Part shown: positions 12,471-23,662 of the stretch, one piece after another | Layout: every line of letters starts with the position of its first letter | How positions within the stretch are numbered: position 1 is the first letter of the stretch | Assembly: GCF_026210795.1 (NCBI RefSeq) | Contig: NC_089443.1 | Coordinates: 1,550,001 to 1,614,000 of the forward strand | Length of the DNA: 64,000 nucleotides | Direction of reading: 5' to 3' | Source: Rhizophagus irregularis | Lineage: Eukaryota > Glomeromycota > Glomeromycetes > Glomerales > Glomeraceae | Position numbers and translations under genes: made by a program | The notes under the pieces: model-generated | The model's input: the letters and a program-made list of their open reading frames with translations, nothing else | Databases searched by the model: none | What the model was told of the DNA's origin: nothing

Positions 12471-12832
12471 AAAACAATCAATTGATATATTGAAATTGAA
12501 ATTGAAATTGAAATTCATTGCAATGAAACGAAATTTCAATTATGTTTATATATATTTTATATAAAAACGGACCCTGTTTTGCCATATTTGCTAACCAAAT
12601 TAGGACCTACTTCCTTCTTTTTTTGGAATACAACTTATTATTACAACGGCCAATCACAATAAACAACACTATGAAATTTAGATCATCTGATTGCTAACAA
12701 CTTTGTATCGTGATCTGTATATATTGATAATTTACTATGCTAAAATTGGAAATTTTGGCAAAAATCATTAAAATTACGAATCATATTATATGCACAATGG
12801 CTTATTTGTTTGTATGACATTTGAAAAAAATT

Positions 12833-12840
12833 TATATATA
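12833..12840 (+). promoter_or_regulatory. TATA-like element upstream of kinase copy B
   Basis: TATATATA followed by TTTAGTAAAG sits about 90 bases before the copy B start codon and matches the element in front of copy A in position and sequence. Confidence 0.4.
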
Positions 12841-12923
12841 TTTAGTAAAGTTCATAATATTATCCATAATAATAATATTTTTTCTCCTTATACTTAACGA
12901 TTACTAATACTACTAGTATTAAA

Positions 12924-14709
12924 ATGCAAAAAACAAAAAATACAAATGAATGGATTAATTGGATTGAAGAATGTGTTTCTAAAGAGTATTATAGACTTTA
13001 TGAACAAAAGCATTTTAGTAATATTCAAAATGTTGGAACTGGAGGATTCGGAAAAGTTTATCGTGCGAGTTGGAAAAATTCTCAATATTTTGCGTTGAAA
13101 TCTTTTTTTAATTTTGATGGCGTTACTGCAAAAGAAATCGTTCATGAGGTATAAATTAAGAAACAATCATAATATTTGAATATCTTAAATTTATATTTAT
13201 AATTTCAATATTCTAGCTTAAGCTTCAACGTGATATACAATTCCATAATAATATTATTAAATTTTATGGAATTGCAAAATTTGATCCAGGTATAATAAAA
13301 TTAATATGATACTATATGTTTAAAACATGATTTTATAAAATGTTTTAATAAAAAATGTTTATTTCTTTTATTTTATTATTTATTATTTATAATTAGAAAA
13401 CCAAAATTCTCAATCAAATAATTATTTGCTAGTGATGGAGTATGCTGAATCTGGTCCTCTTAAAAATTATTTAAAGGAAAACTTCAATAATCTTACATGG
13501 AACGATAAATATAACTTTGCATACCAATTAGCCTGTGCCGTGTCATGCTTACATAATGAAGGAATAGTGCATCGTGATTTGGTAATTTACTTTATTAAAT
13601 ATAAAAGTATTATTGTAAATTTTTTTCCATATTTTTAATATCATAACGTACTTACAGCACTCGGGAAATGTATTGGTCCATCGAAATATTATCAAATTAT
13701 CTGACTTTGGGTTATCAAAGAGAATTGAATCATCATCCAACACACAGTCAAAACTTTTTGGAATAATTCCTTACGTTGATCCAAACTCAACACAAATATT
13801 TTCGTTAAATGAAAAAAGTGACATCTATAGTGTTGGTGTATTATTCTGGGAGATATCTAGTGGTCAACTTCCCTATTATTCTAAAAGTGAACAATATGAT
13901 ATTGATTTGGCTTTAGAAATTTCACAGGGTCTTAGAGAAGAACCCGCTCCCAATACGCCTAAAGATTATGTTGAAATTTATACTGGTATGTAATATATTT
14001 ATTTATTGTTTTGAAGTAAAATTTTTCAACAAACTCTCATTATTACAATATACTATTTTTTTTTTTCTTAGAATGTTGGAATGGCGAACCAGATAAACGC
14101 CCAACCATAAATCAAATAGTAGAAAGATTAAAGACAATTATGACAAAAACAAACATATCAATGGAAAATGATCAAACAATATTAAGTTTTCATTCAACAT
14201 TAACAGAGGAACTAAATTTTAATCCAACTAATACTGATACTTTATTGAATGTTGATAATTCATTACATGGGGAAATGTCTCAAATTATACAAAATTTTGA
14301 TAAAATGAACACAAGAGAAATAGTACCTACATCATTAACAAATGAAAATGAAAAAAAATTAAATAAAATAGTTAATGATACAGTAAATTACACTTTCAAA
14401 ATAATTAATGAAGGAAAAGAATCAACGCATATCAAAAATAATAAAGATATTCTTGATTATTTTGATAATAATATAAATTCACAAGAAATTTATTATTTAC
14501 TATTAACTAATCAAAATAATTTAGATTCTATATTCTTACTTGGATATTTTAATTATTTAGGAATTGAAACAGTCGAAGATGATAAGAAAGCATTTGATTT
14601 ATTTATTGACGCATCAGAACAAGGTCATATATTAGCACAATTTTATGTTGGATTATGTTATGAAATTGGCCGTGGAACTGTAAAAGATGAAAAATTAGCT
14701 TTTAAATAA
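12924..14709 (+). CDS. Protein kinase-Sel1 copy B, truncated by an insertion
   Basis: Exons 12924-13148, 13217-13289, 13397-13581, 13658-13985 and 14072-14709 join in frame to give 482 residues. Intron positions and phases are identical to copy A. The kinase domain has GTGGFGKV, ALKSF, a normal HRDLHSGN catalytic loop, and LSDFGLSKR. Compared with copy A, 10 residues are missing right after IIPYVDP, in the activation segment, plus one residue near EQYDID. Both losses are whole codons. The frame stops after about two Sel1 repeats because an inverted-repeat element inserted there supplies the last base of a TAA stop. Copy A has six repeats. The kinase part could still be made, as a protein with a shortened solenoid. 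The interrupted remainder is at 14914-15421. Confidence 0.8.
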
Positions 14710-14905
14710 GGTAAATAGATAAACTGTACTGTACGGTCAGCTAAACTGTACTGTACGAAAATATTTTAGCCAATCATAACTCATTGTATACTTTTCAAAT
14801 TTTTTAAATTTTTTTTATTTATCGTACAGTAAAATCTGATTGGTGAGTTCTCACTTCGTACAGTACAGTTTAGCTAACCGTACAGTACAGTTTATATGTA
14901 TACTC
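14709..14905. mobile_element. hAT-like MITE, 197 bp, inserted in kinase-Sel1 copy B
   Basis: The element is flanked by the exact 8 bp duplication TTTAAATA (14701-14708 and 14906-14913). Removing the element and one copy restores the uninterrupted sequence seen in the paralogues at 1-655 and 4305-6651. Long inverted repeats contain AAACTGTACTGTACGG and a second AAACTGTACTGTACGAA copy at each end. The interior is AT-rich and non-coding. The 8 bp TSD suggests the hAT group, but the family was not identified. Confidence 0.9.
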
Positions 14906-14913
14906 TTTAAATA

Positions 14914-15421
14914 TATTGAAAAAATAGCCAATATGGGTTATGCATCAGGATTATCAAAAATTGGTTATTTCTATAATAATGGTATTGGAACTATAATTAA
15001 TGAACAAAAAGCAACTGAATTATATCAACAAGCAGCGAAATTAGGAAATAGTATAGCTCAATATAATCTTGCTAATAAATATTATAATGGAAATGGTATT
15101 GATAAAGATTATAGTAAGGCTTTTGACTTATATTACAAGTTGGCAAGCTCAGGAGATCGTGGTGCTCAAAATAATCTTGGAAATATGTATTATAATGGAA
15201 AAGGTGTTGAAAAAAATTATAACAAAGCTTTTGAATTATATTATAAGTCAGCAAATGCGGGAGATAGGTATGCTCAACATAATCTTGCTCTTATGTATGA
15301 ATACGGAAGAGGAAATGAAAAGGATATAAATCAAGCGATTTATTGGTATGAGAAATCTGCTAAACAAGGATTTGAATGCGCTCAAATTAAATTAGAAAAA
15401 TTAAAAAAATTGATCATATAA
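14914..15421 (+). pseudogene. Separated Sel1-repeat C-terminus of copy B
   Basis: The frame continues that of 14072-14709 once the MITE is removed. It encodes about four Sel1 repeats and ends at the same position as in the paralogues, after a LEKLKKLII tail. There are no internal stops. An ATG at 14840 inside the MITE opens a frame that runs into this part, so a short Sel1-only product of 193 residues is conceivable. It would begin with element-derived sequence and no promoter is evident. Confidence 0.75.
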
Positions 15422-15756
15422 ATAATCAAGTTTTTTTTATTCGAATGTAACTAAAAGTACATGATAATTATTTTTTTATTAATAGTATTTTATTTATACT
15501 GTGCCTAAAAGGGGGGAAATAGTGAATTATATTAGCAATTGTATGTAATATTTTCACTTATTAGATTCGTTATACCTTTAATAAAAACATTATTTTACAA
15601 TTATTTATCGCTCCTTAAATTTAGTTCCTTGTATAGTGGCAATTTATTTATGCAACACAGGTGATATGAGTTTAATTAAAATAAACATTTTTGCGTGCAT
15701 GTTTCTTTATCGTTGTTGAAATTATTATAAAAAATTAAGGAGAGGTCAATGATATA

Positions 15757-15957
15757 ATTGTATGTTATTGAACGGGGCGTCAAAATATCGGCCGAAGGCC
15801 GATATAGCCCCGTTCAATAACAATATTATTATACGTGATATTAGGATTAGTGCGTGTGCTAATATAATTATATTGTCGATCATCATTAAAAATATCGGGC
15901 ATGATAACAAAAATATCGGTACAATGAATTCCGCACAATCCTAATGAGCGTGTAATA
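15757..15957. mobile_element. Structured non-coding insertion of about 200 bp with a GC-rich hairpin
   Basis: Compared with the 3' flank of copy A (about 7030), this block is extra. It contains a 15 bp perfect inverted repeat, GTTATTGAACGGGGC, around an inner ATATCGGCC-GAA-GGCCGATAT stem (about 15764-15821). A second inverted pair, ATTAGGATT/AATCCTAAT, lies at 15838-15946. No clear terminal repeats or TSD were found, so the type of element is open. Confidence 0.55.
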
Positions 15958-16639
15958 ATCTAATTTATCAACTGAAGAGATTCTTTATAGTAAATTCGTA
16001 AAATTAAAATATTTTTTGCTCTTATTTACCGCCTAATATTAAACTCATCTAATTTGTTAATTTTAATGCTGGTCAAACTATGTTTATAATTACTGGCGAA
16101 GATTATGTGAACATCTGAATCGACCTACGTATTTACAAAATATTTTTAGATAATAAAAAAATTCCAAAATTACAACATTGCTGAAAGAACATATGTAATG
16201 TATATGGTATGATTATCAATCACGTAATATTTTACCTTCCTTATAAAGATTTGTTAATTCTGATGATTTGAGGCTTTTAAAAATCTTTTCGATAAATAAT
16301 GTGTCCACCAAATTGTAAAAAAAAATGTTAAGATTTAGTAAAGAACGAGGATATTCTATGTAGATTAATGAAGAAATTTTTAAGATGAAAGTTTGAAAGT
16401 TTGATTCATTTGCCGAAAAGAGGACTTAATCAAATTTTTTTTTTTGCATTTCAATTTGGAGATGACGTACTAAATTATTTCGAGACCATACTACTGTATG
16501 TCCTAAAATTCAATCTTCATATATAAAACTGATTCAATATTAACTTATTTTTGATAAATTAAAAAAATGAATTTAGACTATTTAATGAAAATCCTGTAAA
16601 CCACTTATAAATTATAATGATTAAATTGTTACTATTCTT

Positions 16640-17345
16640 TCTTCACTATTCAATCTTTTGTCCTGAATTTGCTTCCCTAGTATGATATAATGCATAAGCT
16701 TTATTATACGTTTTTATTAACACCTCCATTTTCATGCTGGCAAGATTAGTTATACTCTTTACAAATTTACCGCCTGTTTGATAGATCCAATCACTTTTTT
16801 ACTTATTAACACTAAATTCCATTACAAAATATCCAAGTTAAAGCCAGATTTTCATCTTTTACAGAAAACTCAACATAACATTGTGAAATCAAATGCCTTT
16901 TTCTTAAAAAAGAAATATCCAAGTAAAAAATATAATATGAATCACTATTGTTACATCAATAATATGTTTGTTTAATGTCGAATCTTTTCCTTCATGAGAT
17001 ATTTTGAAAATATAATTTGTCATATCTTTTTTCAGTTCATTTTTTATATACATAATTATCAAATTTTTGAATAACTTGAAGTAGTTCCTCATTCAATGAA
17101 TTATTATTAGTTGAATTAATATTTTTGCTTATCTGATAATTTAAATCCGTTTAACAATTTCGTTATAATTGCTTTAATTTTTCTAAAAATCACAATACAT
17201 CATGTAAACATAATACGACATAAGCTAACTGAAACTTATTTTCCAAAGTAAGATTATTATTGAAGACTTCTTTAAAATTCAATTAATAAGAAGATCAGAA
17301 TTAGCATAATCTATAACAAATAGTAATCATTTTGATTTTCTAAGC
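16640..17345 (-). pseudogene. Degenerate kinase-Sel1 relic in arm 1
   Basis: Read on the minus strand, pieces of the kinase-Sel1 family appear in the right order. First comes the exon 3 region (EN at an intron border, then FNNNLT, LCLH), then the linker (NSxxEELLQVIQ, MTNYIFKISHEGKDSTL), then KKAFDF and VKDENLA, and last a Sel1 repeat reading NLASMKMEV-x-YNKAYALYHTREANSGQ. Stops and indels break the frame throughout, and the glycine loop, catalytic loop and DFG are missing. It shows that the duplicated chromosome arm carries an old member of the cluster at 1-15421, in opposite orientation. Confidence 0.75.
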
Positions 17346-17871
17346 GAATAAAGAAATAATCATATTTTATTTTTGTAAAGTCAAATTAACTTACAACATA
17401 ATATTGTTATGAAATTGTATTATGGACTAAATTATTAATATTATAAATATAGATTTAGAGAATCTATATAACTAAAAAAAAAGGCTTCAGACATTCTATT
17501 TTGTGTAACATAGACTCGATGCGCCTGATCTAATTATAAATTATAATTTGATTGGCCACATGTATATTTTGATATCCGACTTCAAAATCCCCGATAAATG
17601 CAAACTCGATCGAATCAATCCTTGATGGCCAAAATTCTGACTAAGATTCAATCGGATGAATTTTTTTAATGCAATTGTTTCTTATTTGAAATAGATTAGT
17701 AATTTAGTAATATAATGTACTGTATATAGTCCTTTTAATTAAAAAAAAATTTCAAATAATATTCAATAAAATTTGAACAATTTGTTTTAGTATTAAATAA
17801 AATTTAACAATATTTTGCGTTAATATTAATCAAATAATTCATTTTATATTTAATTATATAATTAAGACCCG

Positions 17872-18037
17872 GATTTCCACAGCGTACCCTTCAAAAATGT
17901 CACAATATAAAAACACGTGACCGCTTTTGCCACATCTGTCACACCCTTATTCGTCACTTTTTGTTTTCACGTGTTAGTGCATAACGCCGTAATGCCGGCC
18001 GTTTCGTAACATTTTTGAAGGGTACGCTGGGGTAATC
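17872..18037. mobile_element. MULE-like MITE, 166 bp, in arm 1 only
   Basis: Ends GATTTCCACAGCGTACCC and (inverted) GATTACCCCAGCGTACCC continue into an almost perfect TIR of about 29 bp. A 9 bp duplication, TAAGACCCG, flanks the element (17863-17871, 18038-18046). Arm 2 has the empty site with a single AAGACC at about 51869-51876 (opposite strand), which proves insertion after the duplication or loss of one copy. A 9 bp TSD is typical of Mutator-like elements. It carries no coding sequence. Confidence 0.88.
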
Positions 18038-18879
18038 TAAGACCCGTTACTGCGCCACAGCATTTTTTATAATTTTTTTTTAGTTTCTGTCAGGGATTTG
18101 GGATCTTGGTGTCAGGATTGTAGAATGTCGATATTATGTTATTGGTAACCCGTTCTGAGAGATTTTCTAATGAAATTTTAATCGGATACTTTTTTTTGCT
18201 AATAGATAATGCTAACGAAAAAAAAGTTTAATTTGACTTTTAATCATATTTCATTTTCGGCCATTCCCATCCCCTTGGGACGGCAGCAGCAGATTCTGTT
18301 TTTAGTTCAATACCGAAAAAATAAAATTATTTATTTTTTTTTTAATTTTTACCGAAATTGAAATTTTTTGTCATTTTTTTTTTTAATTTGGTTTTTAGCT
18401 CAAAAATTTTTTTAATCTTTTTTATTTATTATTTTTTGGTTCAACTCAAAAATAAATCCTTTTTAATTAGTTTTTTTTGGTTATTTTTTTATTATTACAG
18501 TATACATTTTGTTGAATTGTTGTTGTTTATTAATTAAATAGTAATTGATTACGCAAATAAAAAAGTTTTTTTTTGCTATTGTTTTTTTATTGTTCATCTT
18601 TTATTGTAATTTTTTTTTTAGTTGTCTCCATCACCAACATAAGTTGTAGTAAATTTTTAATGATATAAAATAAAATATTTAATTATATTGATTATAAATT
18701 ATGAATAAGATATATTTCGCCATACTTCTTTCGTATACTATGCATCAATTTTTCATTAAATATAATGTGAAGTATCGTTAAAGTTTTCAGGAAATACAGT
18801 ATTTGAAGTTGAGGTGCTTGAACAACGTAAAAAAAGATTAGCAGAAAAAGAAAAAAGGCCATGAGTACAAATTTTAGGT

Positions 18880-19420
18880 TACGGTACGTTTCGTCGAAGT
18901 TCATTTCGCCGAAAACAATTTCGCCGAATCCTCCCGAATCGTCCATTTCGTCGAAGGACATTTCTCCGAAAATGTTAGTGATTAACATATTTCCTTTGTC
19001 ATTAACAATTCATACTCAAAGTACAAATTCTCTTTAAACTATTTCATTTTCGTTTATGATGATTTTTTTTAAACAAACGTGACTTACTGTAATATAGTGT
19101 ATTAAATAATTCGTTTGTCTTCTCAAAAAAAAAGAAAATTAAAAAATTTGCGAAATGTCCCGGTGAAATGGTTTCAGTGAAATGGGTTTCGGCAAAATGT
19201 CCATTCGGCGAAAAGTCCGGATACCCTGTGCCTGTTGCGTCGCAACAAGGTTAATTTATGTACTGCTCGATCTGCTCGTCTATAAAATTTAGGTATCTGG
19301 ACTTTTCGCCGAAGTCCTTTTCACCGAAACCCATTTCACCGAAGCCATTTCGCTGAAGGGATATTTACCGAAGGGATATTTCACCAAAAGAACGTCTCGC
19401 CGAAAAATATTTATTCCATT
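18880..19420. repeat. Cluster of TTCGCCGAA-type short repeats (arm 1)
   Basis: Phrases of the form (A/T)TTTCGCCGAA-n-CCATTTC(A/G)CCGAA recur about every 15-25 bases at 18885-18975 and 19150-19415. The orientation switches around GGATACC...GGTATC (about 19215-19300), making a larger inverted repeat. Corresponding blocks lie in arm 2 at 47020-47640. Confidence 0.7.
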
Positions 19421-19754
19421 TGGTTATTTTTTTGTTTCTATTAAAGAAATGTTTTCTAGAAAATTTTTGAATTAGCTGATTTTTATTAAATTTATCTCGT
19501 TGTTTATAATACATTAATTATTCTTTTTTTTACTTACTTTTTCGTGAATAAATGTTTTCAGGAAAATATAGTTATTTATTTATTCCTTCAGGTTACCTGA
19601 ATGTCAAAGTGATAATATCCTGGAAAAAAATTCTCTAAAATAATTAATTTTTATTTTTATTGCGTGATGAATATTTTTTATTAAATGTTAATCGCTACCA
19701 TTTCTGCAAACATGGGCATAGTGCTTTTATCTTTATTAATAATAATTTCAATTA

Positions 19755-20135
19755 CAATCAACCCCCTTTATAGACACCTCCTATATAAGAACTCCCCTTC
19801 TTAAGGCACACATTTTTTGGTCCCGATTTTTTAAATATAAAATACCCTTCTATAATCACTTTATAGTTATAAGTACAATCACACCAATTGTCAGTCCCAT
19901 ATTATAATAAATATATATAAAATTCCCCCTGCATAAGCACATGGATCACGTGATTTACGAAATAACCAATAAGGTATGTGTTATGTAGTCTGCACTCTGA
20001 ACTCGATGTTAGGAAAAGTTGCAAATATTTTACATATATAAACATATTTATTTATATATGGGAATGCCCTCACCAATAGATTATAATCACACCATTGGGT
20101 GGTCCCGAGGGGTGTAATTATAAAGGGGTTGACTG
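19755..20135. mobile_element. TA-flanked inverted-repeat element, 381 bp (Tc1/pogo-like MITE)
   Basis: Left end CAATCAACCCCCTTTATA and right end (inverted) CAGTCAACCCCTTTATA are bounded on both sides by TA. The interior carries further matched blocks, such as the ACTCCCC and CACACC motifs, but no open frame. In arm 2 only the left 140 bases or so survive (46570-46660): the segment equivalent to 19892-20738 is absent there, so arm 2 has a deletion of about 850 bp. Assignment to the pogo/mariner group rests on the TA target and CAGT-type end only. Confidence 0.6.
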
Positions 20136-20329
20136 TATTTCAGTTACAATTTAAAAGAATACAATTAAAGAAATAAAATAAAATAAAACTAACTACACAT
20201 AAAGCTAAATAGTCTCCTAAAATGATATTAAAGTAAAATTAATAATCAAAATGATATTATTAGTACACTAACACTTCCTAGATCATCCCCCGTGATATAT
20301 TCCAACCATGGTAGCTAGATGCAACTATG

Positions 20330-20425
20330 AATCGCTACCATTTCGGCGAAACGTCCCTTTGGTGAAATATCCCATGGCTTCGGCGAAATGAGTTTCGGTG
20401 AAATGGATTTCGGCGCAATGTACTG
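20330..20425. repeat. TTCGCCGAA-type repeat block, isolated
   Basis: Alternating CGGCGAAA, TTTCGGTGAAATG and related motifs, like 18880-19420, lie here upstream of the P450 gene. It falls within the segment missing from arm 2. Confidence 0.6.
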
Positions 20426-20953
20426 TGACCATTTTTTATAAAGGTTCGGTCTTCAATCCAAACATACTTTTTTGTCTTAACTTGATTCTCGTTGTTTTCA
20501 AAACAATTGAAATTATCATAGAAAGAGGAAAAGAGTGATTTGGGGACTTGGATGTTTTCTAGGCAATTTCAGGAACACAAAATACTTTCCGGAAACACTT
20601 TTCCACCTTTTTTAATCATTCAAGTTTCAACTACGACAGATTTACCATCCCACTTATTTATTATGATTGCTTATCCTTAACAAATATGGAAAATACTATA
20701 ATATAACGAAATCCCGATTTAAATTAATTAGAATTCTATATTTGGAATTTAAAAATCAAAAAATTGTAGATGATCTTGACTTTCCTGATCGGCAATTTTA
20801 AGTTGGGTAAATAGTGATTGACAAATGATATTTCGCTATTAATCCCATTTAAATAATTTAAAATGAAAGAAGATCTGCTGCTGCGACAAAATAAATTAAA
20901 TTTATAAGACTTTAAAAAAATTTTTTTAAATCCTTAACAATTTGTCAACAAAA

Positions 20954-23329
20954 ATGAGTGTCCTTACAGCCATTTTATTAGTGGTATCTTTTATAACCTT
21001 TAAATTTTATCAATTAACAAAAGTACCTAAAAGACTTAAAAATGTACCGACATTAAGTTTTTTAGATTTTCTTATTACAATATATATTAATGCTGGACCA
21101 GATAAGCGTTGGGAATACACACGTGAGACTTTAGAGAAAGAAGGAATCGCAAAGGTTAGTAATATGGTTATTCATTCTATCGTTAAATCATAATCTGAAA
21201 AGAATTCAATAGGCTTGGTCCAATGGGAATTGGGTTCTCGTGGTAACCGATTTGGAATTAGCAAAAGATATACTTACGAAAACAGGTTGGAAATATTTAA
21301 AACTTTATTTAGTTAATTTTATCATGATTTTAACATAAAATATTTTATGAATTAGATTTGTATCCTAAAGCTTTACTCAAAGAATCGTTTCCAAAATCTT
21401 TATTAACTCAATATTATGGTGTAAATTTAGTATTTTCTAATGGAGACGTGAGTAGAATATAGTTCAAGTATTTTAACCTTTTAATCTAAGTGTACTAAAG
21501 CTAATCATTGATATTAAATTTTATATAGGAATGGAAACGTCATCGGTACGTACACTATCTTAATATTTACGTGTAGTATTACACAAATAATTGATTTCCC
21601 TTTATAATTTTAGTCGTATTGCAAATCCTTCTTTTCGAAATTTGCCGGTACATGTATTTGTTGAATCTGCCACGAAATTGTTAAATATCGTAGAAAAGAT
21701 TGACAATGAACCAATAGAAGTCAATAATCTTATGCATAGGTAAGGAAAGATATAATGTAAACTTTTTATTTACTAAGTAAGTTGCTAACTAAGAGTAAAA
21801 TTTGATAGATTGACCTTAGATGTTCTTGGAAAAGCTGCTTTTGGCTTTGATTTTAACGTAAGAAAAAATATATATTTATTTAAGGATATGTTTTTGTTAT
21901 CAATTTAAGGGATTAATTTATATTTATAACTAGAATCTCGAAGATCCAAATAACGTATATGTCACTGCCTATAATGAAGTGATGGCAGAATTGAGCAAAC
22001 CATTATATTTTGTTTTTTCATTCCTCGATAATCTTCCACGTTCTGAAGCAACTAAGAAGATAGCAAAACTTAATAATTTATATGATGGAATTGTTGAAAG
22101 CAAACGTAAATCAATGAAAATGGATGAGTTAGAAAAGAAAATAAATAATAATTCTGCTGACCTGTTAGAACGTATGATATATGCTTGCAAAGATCCGGAA
22201 AATCCAACTTTGACAAATGAAGAATTACGAGTAAGAATTATGACTTAAAACATGATTTTTCTAACTTTGAAATTTTATTAAATATCAATATTCTTTTTTA
22301 TTTGTAGCATGATCTTGCAATTTTTATGTTAGCTGGTCATGATACTAGTAAGAACTTTAATTATACGTTGTTTTATTTATTTTTATTACATTGATTAACA
22401 TAAAAATCTTTATTCTCCCAACAATGTAATTAGCCGCGAATGCTTTAGCAACTATTTTATATCTTTTAGCCGTTCACAAGGTATTAATTTAAGAATTTTA
22501 TGCAAATATTCTTCCTTTCTACTATACAATTAATTATATTTTTTTTAATCAAAATAAGGACGCGCAAAAAAAAGTTCGGGATGAATTATTACGTGTTCTT
22601 GGTGATGATTTAACACCAAGCGCAGAGCAACAAAAAGAATTAAAATATATGAACATGGTTATAAATGAAAACTTGAGATTATATCCTCCAGTATGTGTTA
22701 AATGACTTTTTAACATTTAATTTAATTTCATTTATAAATGATCTTTTAAAAATTTAAATATAGGTCGCACAATTACCTCGAAGGTTTAGTGCACAAGATA
22801 TTAAATTCCGCAATCATGTAATTCCAGCAAAAACGCCCATTATATTATCCATCTATGGAATTCATCATTCATCAAGAAATTGGAAGGATCCTGAAATTTT
22901 TATTCCCGAAAGATTTGAGGATGAAAAACATGACCATTATGCTTTGTTAGGTTTTGGTGGCGGTAATAGAATGTAAGTTGAATATGATGATCATGCATAA
23001 CACATGAAATTTCGAAATTTATCTACAAACTAAAAATAAAATTTTTTATTCTTTTATAAAATAGATGTTTAGGAATTAATTTCTCACTTATTGAACAAAG
23101 AATAATGTTATGTGCTTTATGTAAGTTATTTTTTTTTTGATTTAATAATTTTATTATTTTATTAAAAATTTTACTAAAACTAATTTCTATATACCATGCA
23201 GTAAGAAAATATGAAATATCTTTACCGGAAGATAGTATTCATAAAGATAAATTACAAATTGGACCTGATTTTGGTGGAACTTCGAGTCCACATCCACTAC
23301 CTTTAATCTTCAAAAGAAGAACAGAATAA
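20954..23329 (+). CDS. Cytochrome P450, copy 1 (13 exons, 488 residues)
   Basis: Exons: 20954-21154, 21213-21285, 21356-21447, 21529-21545, 21614-21739, 21809-21857, 21934-22230, 22308-22347, 22434-22480, 22559-22690, 22764-22972, 23065-23120, 23202-23329. All have GT-AG borders and the sum is exactly 489 codons with stop. One exon is only 17 nt. Residues 3-21 are a hydrophobic ER anchor. EWKRHRR is the C-helix motif, AGHDTT lies in the I helix (about 294-299), ENLR at about 351-354 is the ExxR motif, PERF follows, and FGGGNRICLG holds the heme cysteine at about 429. The enzyme should be a membrane-bound monooxygenase fed by a P450 reductase. The substrate cannot be told from sequence. The ATG at 20954 puts the anchor at the very N-terminus. 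The paralogue in arm 2 is nearly identical. Confidence 0.95.
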
Positions 23330-23662
23330 AATATTCATAATTTTAGAAATAATAATTAAATTTATTTTATTTATTTTATAATATTTATAATTGTATTTTG
23401 ATTATTTCTTTATTATTTTATATTCTTTAGTACTATATATATATTTGAAATAATTATAATAATTATATAAATAAAGACAAATCTATTATTTTATATTATT
23501 AACTCATATACTACCAAGTACAACCTTTGACCTCTTTGTTTATTTTTTTTACCAAGAAAAATTTAACGTATATAAATATTAAAAATACTGATTGTATTAT
23601 TTATCCAATAAATATTAGGTAGTGTCAAAAATTGGTGCGATCACATTGAATTACTTTGCTGA

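Larger units (their letters stand above)
16965..23662. repeat. Arm 1 of a large inverted duplication
   Basis: From about 16965 to 23662 the sequence matches the reverse complement of 43608-58830 after removal of insertions. Shared landmarks in order are the kinase relic, the TTGATTGAATC-type block at 17580-17640, the AACAATATTTTGCGTTAATATT block, the CCATCCCCTTGGGA block, TTCGCCGAA repeats and the whole P450 gene. Similarity stops abruptly after GGTGCGATCACATTGAATTA at 23662, which corresponds to 43608. The differences between arms are indels and scattered substitutions. Confidence 0.85.

Noticed and set aside
14709-14905. Possibility that the MITE in copy B is spliced out as an intron
   Set aside because: AG/GTAAAT at its left end looks like a donor, but the in-frame TAA lies before the GT, so splicing there cannot remove the stop.
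20942-20953. Earlier start (TTG) for the P450 gene adding four residues
   Set aside because: The ATG at 20954 is the first proper start and directly precedes the membrane anchor; the arm 2 copy has the same ATG while the upstream codons differ.
21969-22190. Antisense frames in both P450 genes (also 45075-45296)
   Set aside because: They mirror the long exon 7 in the opposite strand and have no independent support.
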